From: Firmicutes bacterium HGW-Firmicutes-3
GTDB lineage: Bacteria > Bacillota > Clostridia > Lachnospirales > Vallitaleaceae
Assembly (NCBI GenBank): GCA_002841435.1
Contig: PGZS01000005.1
Span: 1-42,608 of the forward strand
Reading direction: 5' to 3'
Length of the DNA: 42,608 nucleotides
Part shown: piece by piece, positions 33,657 to 42,489 of the stretch
Position numbering within the stretch: position 1 is the stretch's first letter
How the letters are laid out: each line of letters begins with the position of its first letter
Program-made: the position numbers and the translations under genes
Notes under the pieces: generated by a model
Seen by the model: only the letters and a program-made list of their open reading frames with translations
Database searches by the model: none
What the model was told of the DNA's origin: nothing

Positions 33657-34775
33657 ATGTGGTTATTTTATTTTAATATGGCATTTATGGTTTTTAGTGC
33701 AGTATTTTTGTATCTAATTCTTAAAGGGAAAAATTTTTCACTGGTATATATTTTATTAAATGTTGGTCTAATGGCTTTTTTATCTATGTTCAGGTCAATA
33801 AGTGTTGGAAATGATACTAATGATTATGTGAATTTATTTTACAATATTTCTTATGGGAATGATTTAGCGTTATATTCTTCTAGATTTGAGATAGGGTATT
33901 TATATTTAAATAAGTTTTTAAACTATTTTAGTTCAAATCATCAAATCTTATTAATGACTACAAGCGCGTATATATTTTTTGTTATAGGTAGATTTATTTA
34001 TAAATATTCAAAATCACCCTGGTTGAGTTTGATATTATTTTATTCGTTAAGATTTTTTGATATTTCATTGAGTGGTATTCGACAGATGTTAGCAGTAGCA
34101 ACAGTGATCCTTGCATATGAATTTTTAATAGAGAAAAAAATAGTTAAGTATATAGTAGCTATGATAATAGCGATTTCATTCCATAATGCAGCAATTTTAT
34201 TTTTAATATCTTACCCTATGAAGAAATATAAATTAACTAGTAAAATGATATTGATTGTAACATTTATAACAGGATTACTATTCTTATTATTAGATCCAAT
34301 TTTGAGCAGAATATTACTTTATTTTCCTAAATATTACTCATACGTATATAATTCGAAAGGTGAAGGAGAAGTAAAGTTAGCCACATTACTAGGTTTTATT
34401 GTTTTTTTACTTATTTTTATTGCGTGTGAATTATTGAATAGAAAAAAAAGCTATTATGATAATGATTTGTCTTTGAAAATAAATCGAAATATTAAAACAC
34501 AAGAAGATGAATTGCAATCTCTCTTTTTATTGATATCATGTGCAGTATTATTTATAGCACTGCAAGTAGATATTATTGCCAGATTTAAAAATATTTTTGG
34601 AATGTTTGCGATAATATATTTTCCAAATTCAATAACAAAACTAACCGATAAATATGTAAAATTAAGCTTTGTAATTATTGTAGTCATATTGTTCTTAGCA
34701 CATATAACAGCCATTCATCTCTTTAGACCTGAATGGCAAAGTACTTACCCTTATAGTTTTTTTTGGAACGACTAA
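33657..34775 (+). CDS. EpsG/Wzy-type polysaccharide polymerase
   Basis: The 372-residue protein has about ten membrane spans. It shows the EpsG-family (PF14897) hallmarks: FRSISVGNDTNDYVNLFYNI after the second span, the motif SLSGIRQMLAVATVILAYEF, and ISFHNAAILFLISYP. It polymerises undecaprenyl-linked repeat units on the outer face of the membrane. GAGGTG lies before the ATG. Very high A+T content, as is usual for polymerase genes that differ among strains. Confidence 0.85.
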   Translation: MWLFYFNMAFMVFSAVFLYLILKGKNFSLVYILLNVGLMAFLSMFRSISVGNDTNDYVNLFYNISYGNDLALYSSRFEIGYLYLNKFLNYFSSNHQILLMTTSAYIFFVIGRFIYKYSKSPWLSLILFYSLRFFDISLSGIRQMLAVATVILAYEFLIEKKIVKYIVAMIIAISFHNAAILFLISYPMKKYKLTSKMILIVTFITGLLFLLLDPILSRILLYFPKYYSYVYNSKGEGEVKLATLLGFIVFLLIFIACELLNRKKSYYDNDLSLKINRNIKTQEDELQSLFLLISCAVLFIALQVDIIARFKNIFGMFAIIYFPNSITKLTDKYVKLSFVIIVVILFLAHITAIHLFRPEWQSTYPYSFFWND

Positions 34776-34866
34776 ATGGATTACAGTTCATTTCCCGGTT
34801 TCAATATCAAGTAGATTAAAAAAAATAACGTATTAATTTTCACTATAATGGTGTTAGGAGGAGTAA

Positions 34867-35943
34867 ATGATAATGAGAATACTTTTGGTAAACCAAGGAA
34901 AAAGTGGTGAGAATTTAGGAGATAGAGCAATCGCTGAAACATTTAGAAAAGTTCTAAATGATAAGGAATGTATTGTAGATATTGCTGGATTTAGTGAAAC
35001 TAAGTCTCAATCAATACCAGAAATAGATATAAAGGGTAAGACAATTAATTTGAAATATATTATAAAAAAAAGAGTGAAAAAAGCTATTCCAAGTTTACTT
35101 ATATGGATTATTAAATACAGAAAAAAAATAAAGCAAGAATTCAAGAATTTACGTAATACACAGTATGACTTAGTGATAATTGGGGGAGGGCAACTGATTA
35201 AAAGTAAGTCTGTTTTTCCGTATGCCTTATTAACTTGGTACAATATAGTACGTAAGAATTTAAGCTGCCCAATCATTGTAGCAGGAGTTGGTACTGATGT
35301 TGAGTTTTCAGCATTTGAAAAGATGATTTATAAAAAAGTACTCACAGGATTGGATGGTATCTTTGCGAGAGATTTTTCATCTCAAAAAATTATACAAGAA
35401 TGCTTTAAAGTTAAATGTAAGTATATGCCAGATATAGCATTTGCAGAATCTAGATATATTACTGATTTACTGGATTTTAAGGATAGAAGAATTTTTCTTG
35501 TGATGATTTTCTCATATGATTCATATATAAAAAATTCAAAACGATTAGTGAATAAAGAAGAATATTATAAAACGTGGTTGGGATTAATAAATGATAATAG
35601 TGATAAGGAATTAGAAATAGTTTTAAGTTATACAACTACAAGTGATAAAATTGAGACTTATGAATTTGCACGCTATTTAGAAAAATATGGGGATTTTAAA
35701 TTTTATATTGGGAAAACAGACAATTTAGAAGAGTATTCAAATTTGCTTATGCAGACAAAGCAAATATTATCTGGAAGAATGCATGCTATGATACTAGGCT
35801 TGAACTATAATTGTAAGGTTATTCCATTTATAGTGAACCCTAAGTTAGAAATATTTAAGAAAGAATGGATAAATATAGAGTATGATAAAAAAGCTATTAA
35901 CAATATTATTGATGAGTCCATAAATGAGATTCTCAAGAGATAG
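34867..35943 (+). CDS. Polysaccharide pyruvyl transferase family protein
   Basis: The 358-residue protein matches PF04230: RILLVNQGKSGENLGDRAIA at the start, YDLVIIGGGQLI in the middle, CPIIVAGVGTDVEFS and the C-terminal LSGRMHAMILGLNYNCKVIP. Family members transfer pyruvate from PEP to sugars, making acidic ketals that can anchor SLH proteins, as CsaB does. An SLH protein is encoded at 8.2 kb, though CsaB itself is a different branch of the family. AGGAGGAG precedes ATG 34867; ATG 34873 is equally possible. Confidence 0.85.
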   Translation: MIMRILLVNQGKSGENLGDRAIAETFRKVLNDKECIVDIAGFSETKSQSIPEIDIKGKTINLKYIIKKRVKKAIPSLLIWIIKYRKKIKQEFKNLRNTQYDLVIIGGGQLIKSKSVFPYALLTWYNIVRKNLSCPIIVAGVGTDVEFSAFEKMIYKKVLTGLDGIFARDFSSQKIIQECFKVKCKYMPDIAFAESRYITDLLDFKDRRIFLVMIFSYDSYIKNSKRLVNKEEYYKTWLGLINDNSDKELEIVLSYTTTSDKIETYEFARYLEKYGDFKFYIGKTDNLEEYSNLLMQTKQILSGRMHAMILGLNYNCKVIPFIVNPKLEIFKKEWINIEYDKKAINNIIDESINEILKR

Positions 35944-35975
35944 AATTTTAAGTAAATGTATATGGAGGAATTGAA

Positions 35976-37526
35976 TTGTCAGAATCTAGTAGAGCGGCTA
36001 AATCAGTATCAATTATGATAGTATTTGGATTAGCCAGTAATATGCTTGGTTTTATAAGAGAAATGCTAATTGCATCTAAATTTGGTTCGGGTGAAGAAAC
36101 AGATGCTTTTTTTATTGCTTTAGCTGCTACCAGCCTATTTACTGCGGTTATTACACAATCATTAAATACAACTATGATTCCTATATTGTCAGAAATAGAA
36201 AATAATGAAGGGATAATAGGTAAAAAAAACCATACAAATAATCTATTGAACATAATAATTTTAATTTCAATTATAATTGTATTTCTTGGATTGATTTTTT
36301 CACCAAATATAATAAAATTATTAGCGTATGGGTTCGAAGGAGGTCAGTTAGATTTAGCAGTAACAATGTTTCGAATTGGGATGCCTGTTGTAATTTTCTC
36401 GGGAGTAGTTGGAATATATAGGGGATACCTACAAAGTGAATCAATGTTTATTGAGTCATCAGTTTCTCAACTTCCATTTAATTTTACATATATATTCTTT
36501 CTGATTTTTTTATCTTCAATGTTTGGAATTAGAGGTTTGATGGTAACTAGTGTTTTGGCTGTTTGTTCTCAAATATTTATACAGATTCCTGGTGTAAGAA
36601 AGACAGGATATCGTTATAGTTTAAAAGTGAATTTTAAAGACCCATATATTAAAAAAATAATGTTTTTAGTTATGCCAGTATTAGTAAGCGTAGCAGTAAA
36701 TGATTTAAATAAAATAATAGATAAATCACTGGCGTCAACCCTATTAGTAGGAAGTATTTCAGCTCTTAATTATTCTGCAAGATTAAATAGACTAGTTATG
36801 GTGGTATTTATTACTGCTATTGCGACAGTTTTATTCCCAATGTTATCAAAAGAAGCGGCGAAAGATTCTTATGATAGTTTCAAAATATTAATGAGATATG
36901 GCATTAATATTATTCTTATAATTACAATTCCTACAACAATAGGTATATTATTATTATCTGAGCCAATAGTCAAATTAATCTTTGAAAGAGGGGCTTTTGA
37001 TTCAACAGCAACCTATATGACATCACAAGCTCTTATTTTTTATAGTTTGGGATTAGTAGGTATGGCATTAAGAACTTTTATGGAACGAGCATATTATTCC
37101 TTGCATGATACAAAAACTCCAATGATGAATGGCTTTATCACTGTAGGATTAAATATTGTTTTAAATTTTATTTTAATTGGACCTATGGAATATAAAGGAT
37201 TAGCATTAGGCACAGCTATTGCAACTACTGTAACAACGGGCTTTCTATTTTACGGATTAAAGCGAAAAATAGGGCCATTAGGTTTTACTTTTATTTCAAG
37301 TTGTGCGATGAAATCTTTGAGTTCAGCAATGGTTATGGGAATAACTATTCTATTTATTTACAACATTTTAATCGATAGAGTCTCTAGTAGTGCTCTAATT
37401 GAGGGAAGTATTTTATTGATTACTATAGGAATTGGGGCGATTGTATATTTGACTACGTTGTATTTATTGAAAGTAGATGAAATAATTTGGTTTATAAATT
37501 TATTTAGGAAGAGATTTAAAATTTAA
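35976..37526 (+). CDS. MurJ/MviN-type lipid-linked oligosaccharide flippase
   Basis: The 516-residue protein starts at TTG 35976, five bases after GGAGGAA. It has 13-14 membrane spans and MurJ-family signatures: LASNMLGFIREMLIASKFGS, NTTMIPILSE, RTFMERAYYSLHDTKTPMMN, and LFPMLSKEAA. MurJ moves lipid II outward. In this place, with no other Wzx-like gene in the locus, it is more likely the flippase for the polysaccharide unit than the housekeeping MurJ. It is the last gene of the operon. Confidence 0.85.
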   Translation: MSESSRAAKSVSIMIVFGLASNMLGFIREMLIASKFGSGEETDAFFIALAATSLFTAVITQSLNTTMIPILSEIENNEGIIGKKNHTNNLLNIIILISIIIVFLGLIFSPNIIKLLAYGFEGGQLDLAVTMFRIGMPVVIFSGVVGIYRGYLQSESMFIESSVSQLPFNFTYIFFLIFLSSMFGIRGLMVTSVLAVCSQIFIQIPGVRKTGYRYSLKVNFKDPYIKKIMFLVMPVLVSVAVNDLNKIIDKSLASTLLVGSISALNYSARLNRLVMVVFITAIATVLFPMLSKEAAKDSYDSFKILMRYGINIILIITIPTTIGILLLSEPIVKLIFERGAFDSTATYMTSQALIFYSLGLVGMALRTFMERAYYSLHDTKTPMMNGFITVGLNIVLNFILIGPMEYKGLALGTAIATTVTTGFLFYGLKRKIGPLGFTFISSCAMKSLSSAMVMGITILFIYNILIDRVSSSALIEGSILLITIGIGAIVYLTTLYLLKVDEIIWFINLFRKRFKI

Positions 37527-37584
37527 ATTATTTTTGAATAGAAGCCCATTACTTATCACTAACAGTTACCCTAGAGGAAGATTG

Positions 37585-37613
37585 TTGACAAAGCCCAAGT
37601 AGCACACTATTAA
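37585..37613 (+). promoter_or_regulatory. Promoter-like sequence before the transposase remnant
   Basis: TTGACA (37585-37590), 17 bp, TATTAA (37608-37613). It lies between CTAGAGG (37571-37577) and CCTCTAG (37630-37636), an inverted pair. Confidence 0.45.
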
Positions 37614-37642
37614 TATAATAAGCGAAACCCCTCTAGCCAGGA

Positions 37643-37703
37643 ATAGTTGTCATGCACCCTCAAATCGAGTATGATAAATACTTAAAGAAGAAGTGACAAC
37701 TAT
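37643..37703 (+). repeat. 10-bp inverted repeat before the transposase remnant
   Basis: ATAGTTGTCA (37643-37652) and TGACAACTAT (37694-37703) are perfect inverted copies 41 bp apart; the right one overlaps the transposase start codon. One arm could be part of the element's left end. No matching right end was found. Confidence 0.5.
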
Positions 37704-38435
37704 GAGTTATAATAAGTACTGTAAAGAGCTTAAAGAAAAAGTAGTGTCAAGAATACTTGGCGGCGAAGAGTCAATCACAGTTATAGGACGAGAAACAGCA
37801 TAAATCTAAATAACCTCTACCGATGGAGAGACAACGCCAAAAGAACTGGGTTGTCTGCTACGACAAAGTATAAGAAAGCAGAGAATTGGCATTCAGAAGA
37901 CAATTTTTTGGTGGTGCTTGAAACGTCTAACTTAAAAGAAATAGAGTTTTTAGAGTATTGCAGTAAAAAAGGGCTATACCCAGAGCAAGTAAAAGAGTGG
38001 AAAGAAGCTTGCATGCAAGCTAATGGAGTATCAACAGAGAAAGTTTCAAAGGTGAGCCAAGAACTAAAGCAGGAAAGAAAAGAAAAAGAGAAATTACAAA
38101 AAGAGTGCTTACGAGAAAAGAAAAAGCATTGGCAGAAGCTGACGCACTATTGGTTCTTGGAAAAAAGGCCAATGCGATTTGGGGACTGGACAACGAGGAA
38201 GGCTATTTAACGCCCAAGAACGTGAAATGGCAGTCGAATTAATTAGTGAAGTTACCCAGTCGGGGTCGAGACTTTTTATGGCTTATGAGAAGTAGGAATC
38301 CATCCTAGAACCTATAATCGTTGGCGGTTAGATGGATTAGTTGATAAAAGGGCGACTTGTGAAAGACCAGAGCCAAAGAATAAACTTAGCTTAGAAGAAG
38401 AAGAAAAAGTTCTCGAAGTTGACAAACACAAGTAA
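37702..38435 (+). pseudogene. IS3-type transposase remnant (OrfA and start of OrfB)
   Basis: ATG 37702 reads MSYNKYCKELKEKVVSRILG and GEESITVIGRETA, an OrfA HTH start, then hits a stop. Another frame continues with AENWHSEDNFLVVLETSNLK, YCSKKGLYPEQVKEWKEACM and a lysine-rich coiled coil; after a further shift the line goes on as EADALLVLGKKANAIWGLDN and GYLTPKNV. The OrfB start is visible as REMAVELISEVTQSGSRLFM and ERPEPKNKLSLEEEEKVLEV, interrupted by a stop, and then breaks off before the DDE catalytic domain. The element cannot move by itself. It sits immediately after the polysaccharide locus. Confidence 0.85.
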
Positions 38436-38443
38436 ACATACAA

Positions 38444-38632
38444 GACATAAAATTTGATGAAATAGAAAATAAATTCTATGGAGAATTAGAGGTATCAGGA
38501 CATATACTAAGAAGTGATGGGGTTAGATTGGATACTTTGATTTTTGAAGTAAGATATCCAACTGACCATGACTAACAGGTAAAAAACTATGAAATTACTG
38601 GTGTTTTGCAGGTTAATGAAGAAGAATCATAA
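38444..38632 (+). pseudogene. Unrecognised gene fragment with internal stop
   Basis: One frame encodes DIKFDEIENKFYGELEVSGH and ILRSDGVRLDTLIFEVRYPT, then TAA, then QVKNYEITGVLQVNEEES, then TAA, without a start codon. The codon use and beta-strand-like pattern look like real protein. I do not recognise the family. It seems a truncated, broken gene next to the transposase remnant. Confidence 0.4.
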
Positions 38633-38723
38633 GAAATATCGGAGTCAGGTATTATAAATCAATGTAGAACTTAGGTAGGATTCAAATATGTTTGGTTTGA
38701 ACTTGGGAAAGAAGTGATTGAGC

Positions 38724-39236
38724 ATGGGCTTATATGAAACACCTGATTATAAAGTGATATACAAAGAAGATGCGTTTGAGGTCCGGGATTATTCTGATTT
38801 TTATATTGTGGAATATCAAAATGAAATGGATAAGTACAGTGACAATGCTTTTGGAACATTGTTTAGGTACATCAGTCAAGACAATCAGGACAATATTAAG
38901 ATCAAGATGACTATACCGGTGTTTGAAGAAATCAGCAGTGAAGGACAGAACATGGCATTTGTGGTACCAAGTGTCCATTGGGACAAAATTCCAAAACCTA
39001 ATAATCCTTTATTGAAGATCAAGAAGTTTGAAAAGGGTACCTTTGCCGTCATAAGATACAGTGGCACATCGGGAAATGCAAAGGAACGAAAGATGATGGG
39101 GAATTTGATGTCTTGGATGGATAAGCATGGTTACAGGAAAGCATCCAATTTCATGCTTGCATTCTACAACCCACCTTTTATGCCACCGATGTTCAGGCGT
39201 AATGAGATTATGGTTAGAGTATCAGATAACGACTAA
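38724..39236 (+). CDS. SOUL-family heme-binding protein
   Basis: I start at ATG 38724; the track begins at TTG 38718. The 170-residue protein matches SOUL (PF04832): TPDYKVIYKEDAFEVRDYSD at the start, MTIPVF after a segment matching the conserved KIKMTIPV region, MAFVVPSVHWDKIPKPNNP, and FYNPPFMPPMFRRNEIMVRV at the end. Relatives in animals and plants bind heme; bacterial roles are not clear. No signal peptide. The 3' end runs within the overlong NERD ORF of the track, but the true NERD start lies after it. Confidence 0.85.
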   Translation: MGLYETPDYKVIYKEDAFEVRDYSDFYIVEYQNEMDKYSDNAFGTLFRYISQDNQDNIKIKMTIPVFEEISSEGQNMAFVVPSVHWDKIPKPNNPLLKIKKFEKGTFAVIRYSGTSGNAKERKMMGNLMSWMDKHGYRKASNFMLAFYNPPFMPPMFRRNEIMVRVSDND

Positions 39237-39258
39237 GGTTTGTTTTGGAGGGAATAAA

Positions 39259-40353
39259 ATGAAAAAATCAATATTAGATTTATTTACAAGAATGGGAAAG
39301 AGGCTTGATGGACCTACATTTTTCAAGGAATTTGAAGACTCAAGTAAATTGATTAGTGAGCTAGAAGCTATAGCATCAGATATAAAAGATGTAGCTGTTA
39401 AAGAGGATATTGCTATGGATATTGTCTATATTAAAGCTGGCGATCAAGGGGAGAAAAATGTCTACTACGAATTGAAAAATTCATTTATTCCAATGATTAT
39501 TTTACATAATGTTGTCATTCAATACGATGATTATAAGGCTCAGATGGATTTTATTCTAATCACCCATCGATTTATCTGTGTGCTAGAAACTAAAAAACTG
39601 AATGGAAATATCCAGATCAATACAGATGGTGATTTTGTCCGCTCATTTACAAACAAATCAGGCAAGGTTTATAAGAAAGAAGGCATGTATTCTCCTATTT
39701 CACAGAACCAGAGACATGTTAGAATTCTTGAGAACCTTATGCTTCAAGAGAAAGTTATTAAAAGAACACCGGTGCTGTCGTTGGTCGTTATAGCCAATCC
39801 GAAATCAATTATTGACTTTAAGTTTGCTAAAAAAGAGGTTAAAGATCAGATTGTTAAATATGATCAGTTGACACCAAGAATCAAGAAGATGTTGGAGATG
39901 AAGTCCGATGTAGAGTTAATGACAACAAGCATGATACGGATGTCAGATTTCCTTGTTGAACAACATGTTACAGCTGAGAATGCTTGGGTAACTAAGTATA
40001 ATAAGTACTTGGCTGTCGATTATACGGATACACAAGCGACTTATAATCAGACAGATGAGCTAAATAAGCTAGGCGAAGTTATAGAAGAAAAAATCAATTC
40101 GGTGAAAGAGGAAATTGCAGAAGTTATTGAGAATGAAATCGATAAAGAAACAATTCGTAAAGCGCTTGTCAAGTTTAGACTCGAACAAAGCAGGTTAGAG
40201 AATATTAAAGCCTATATCATTTTTAACAATAACCAGTTAGATGTACTTTTAGATAAGATGCCAAAGTCAAAAGAAGAGCTGATGAAATGTCAGGGTTTTG
40301 GAGCTGATAAAGTTAAAAAGTATGGTGAACAGATTCTTAAGCTAATATCCTAA
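39259..40353 (+). CDS. NERD-domain protein with C-terminal HRDC domain
   Basis: I start at ATG 39259, where GGAGGG lies six bases upstream; the track start at 39127 falls inside the SOUL gene. The 364-residue protein has a NERD nuclease-related domain at about 60-190 (GEKNVYYELKNSF, MDFILITHRFICVLETKKLN with the D...E-K pattern of the restriction-endonuclease fold). The C-terminal 70 residues resemble HRDC: ALVKFRLEQSRLENIKAYII, MPKSKEELMKCQGFGADKVK. A DNA-processing role is likely. A 21-bp piece of the gene recurs at 7873. Confidence 0.8.
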   Translation: MKKSILDLFTRMGKRLDGPTFFKEFEDSSKLISELEAIASDIKDVAVKEDIAMDIVYIKAGDQGEKNVYYELKNSFIPMIILHNVVIQYDDYKAQMDFILITHRFICVLETKKLNGNIQINTDGDFVRSFTNKSGKVYKKEGMYSPISQNQRHVRILENLMLQEKVIKRTPVLSLVVIANPKSIIDFKFAKKEVKDQIVKYDQLTPRIKKMLEMKSDVELMTTSMIRMSDFLVEQHVTAENAWVTKYNKYLAVDYTDTQATYNQTDELNKLGEVIEEKINSVKEEIAEVIENEIDKETIRKALVKFRLEQSRLENIKAYIIFNNNQLDVLLDKMPKSKEELMKCQGFGADKVKKYGEQILKLIS

Positions 40354-40407
40354 CGATGGTAAATATGAATCTTCTCAATCTTACAAAATTTCGTGTTGGG
40401 CAATAAC

Positions 40408-41003
40408 ATGGGAAACGATGAATCGAGAGATACAATCAAAAGGCTGTCTGAATCAATAGGTCAATTATAGAAAGATGAAATAGATGGAATGGTTCACAGT
40501 ATTTTAGATGGTGTGGCTATTATGAATGCAGATCTAACCATCAAATCCCATGTGTTAGATCAGATATGTCGGAGTCTACAGATTTGATGATTAAGATGGT
40601 TGAAGACCATATGTATAACAACAAGCTGTTTGAAGGTCCAAGTGTTCGAGGAAGAATGATTGACAATATCATTGCTACCATCAATGAGAAAAGCACCAAA
40701 GAAAAAGCACATTCAGAAAGAGTTTCCTATTTGTGTGGGGCCAGTGGTGAAACCCTGAGTTTGGAACACGAAGAGATTAAGACTTTAAAAGCCTTTGGTA
40801 TGCTCCATGATATTGGAAAGATTGCCATAGCCGATACTTACGACGCCATGACCAGTGAAAGAAGTTATCGACCTGCTATGACAAATGGACTTGCAGTGGA
40901 AGAATTGCAAAAAAATTCAGGGACACAGTTTGATCCTGAGCTTATAAGTATTTTTTTGGAGAAGGTATTACCTAAGTTGAACCATTGGTATGTTTCCGCA
41001 TAG
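40408..41003 (+). pseudogene. HD-GYP signalling gene, broken by a stop and an internal deletion
   Basis: The frame from ATG 40408 reads MGNDESRDTIKRLSESIGQL, a TAG, then MVHSILDGVAIMNADLTIKS, the start of a PAS domain that ends at another stop. From 40566 the frame continues as EGPSVRGRMIDNIIATINEK, AHSERVSYLCGASGE and the HD motif MLHDIGKIAI. The next residues are ADTYDAMTSERSYR, normally found about 80 residues later: the HHE and GYP motifs are missing. A c-di-GMP phosphodiesterase cannot be made. A terminator follows. The 145-codon ORF may still be translated. Confidence 0.8.
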
Positions 41004-41065
41004 GTTAAGGTCAAAAATCCCTATACAGATGTGCCACAAAATATCATCAAAAAAGCATAAGCGAT

Positions 41066-41094
41066 AAAGCCCAGGGAAACCGAGGGCTTTTTTT
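41066..41094 (+). terminator. Intrinsic terminator after the HD-GYP remnant
   Basis: AAAGCCC pairs with GGGCTTT across an 11-nt loop and runs into a T tract of seven. Confidence 0.85.
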
Positions 41095-41129
41095 ATTGGC
41101 TCATCAATTGATTAGAAAAAGGATTGCTC

Positions 41130-41203
41130 AATAAATATGATCACAAGAACCGTCCCACCGGTCACTAATAAATATGATCACAAGAACCGTCCCACCGGTC
41201 ACT
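41130..41203 (+). repeat. 37-bp exact tandem duplication
   Basis: Two identical units (41130-41166, 41167-41203) of AATAAATATGATCACAAGAA followed by CCGTCCCACCGGTCACT. The GAACCGTCCC core is far more GC-rich than the surroundings and resembles short interspersed motifs I recall from other Clostridia genomes. No ORF covers it. Confidence 0.95.
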
Positions 41204-41404
41204 GCTAGTCAGTCAAGATACTGTATTGAATTATATGCTTTTATAACTTGATTTATGGTAAAATAAAAGTAACTAAAGTAGCAAAAAGGGGCTCGATTAA
41301 AGCGAATAAAAAATGCACGTTGAATTTAGGTAGGATTAAGATAGTCATCATCATGGAGGTCTGTAGTTTTAAGGATTACATATGGAAAGAAAGGGGAGCG
41401 TTGT

Positions 41405-42427
41405 ATGAAAAAAAGGGCTGAAATAACACAAGAAGCCATAGAATGGTACAAAAATGAACGACGCATTTATCTTGAACTCTGTAATGAAGTCATCCGCATA
41501 TTAAAAACAAAACTAACAGAAAACAATATACTGTATAATGATATGTCCTACAGGGCAAAAGAAATTGAGAGTTTTAGGGACAAATGCTACCAGAAGAAGT
41601 ATAGTGACCCCATCAACGAAATCTATGATATGGCTGGCGTTAGAATTACAACTTATACCACGGCTGAGGTGAAAAAAATAAAGGGCATCATTGAGTCCAA
41701 CTTCTTAATTGACGATGAACATTATTCGGATAAAAGCGAGACCATTGAAGTGGATAGATTTGGTTACTTATCGGTCCACTATATTGCTGAGCTAAATGAT
41801 GACGCGATTATTCCCGAACATAAGAAATTCAAAAAACTAAAATTTGAAATACAGGTTAGAACTTTATTGCAACATGCTTGGTCGGAAGTGGAACATGATC
41901 GAAATTATAAATTCAATGGGGTCTTGCCAAAAGAATTGAAGCGCCGATTCTACCGTTTGGCTGGGATTTTAGAGCTTGTAGATAATGAATTTGAGCAACT
42001 TTCAAAAGATGTTGAAGAGTACAAACATGAATTAAATCACGAAAAAGATAATCAACTCGATCAGATTAAGTTGAGTCGTCAATCCATCAATGAGTTTTTT
42101 TCAAAAATCTATGTTGAAGATGAGATTTTTGATAACAGCAGTGATGAAGTCATTCATTGCTTAAAGACTTTTGGCATACATTCTATTGTGGATTTGAATC
42201 AACTTTATGAATCCATATGCCCTGATACCATTAATGAGATGATTGACTTAAATGGTTCGGAATATAATGTGGCTCAATTGGTAAGGGATATTCTCATTGT
42301 TAAAGATGCCGAAAGATATTTTGAAAAATGGGGCGCATTTTGGGGTGTTGAAGAAGAAGATATTGAATATTTCAAACTGTTTAATGTAGATATCGAAAGT
42401 TTCATCAAAGTGTTCGGTAAAGATTGA
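41405..42427 (+). CDS. RelA/SpoT-domain (p)ppGpp synthetase-like protein with C-terminal extension
   Basis: The 340-residue protein carries a RelA_SpoT synthetase domain (PF04607) in the first 200 residues: IYDMAGVRITTY (73-84), DRFGYLSVHY (117-126), KFEIQVRTLLQHAWSEVEHD (146-165). There is no HD hydrolase, TGS or ACT domain, so it is not a long Rel. At about 340 residues it is larger than the small alarmone synthetases (about 210-260). The remaining about 140 residues, starting with an acidic helix-rich part, match nothing I recognise. GGGGAG lies before the ATG. It is a single gene in a decayed area. Confidence 0.85.
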   Translation: MKKRAEITQEAIEWYKNERRIYLELCNEVIRILKTKLTENNILYNDMSYRAKEIESFRDKCYQKKYSDPINEIYDMAGVRITTYTTAEVKKIKGIIESNFLIDDEHYSDKSETIEVDRFGYLSVHYIAELNDDAIIPEHKKFKKLKFEIQVRTLLQHAWSEVEHDRNYKFNGVLPKELKRRFYRLAGILELVDNEFEQLSKDVEEYKHELNHEKDNQLDQIKLSRQSINEFFSKIYVEDEIFDNSSDEVIHCLKTFGIHSIVDLNQLYESICPDTINEMIDLNGSEYNVAQLVRDILIVKDAERYFEKWGAFWGVEEEDIEYFKLFNVDIESFIKVFGKD

Positions 42428-42489
42428 AAAATTAAAAAATAAAATGGTTATCAGTCTGAGGACAACTCTTAGAAGAATTGATTTGAGGG

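Noticed and set aside
39127-39258. N-terminal extension of the NERD ORF
   Set aside because: It overlaps the SOUL gene in another frame; ATG 39259 has a perfect ribosome-binding site and the usual family start.
41130-41203. Possible CRISPR array
   Set aside because: Two directly adjacent identical units without spacers and no cas genes; it is a plain tandem duplication.
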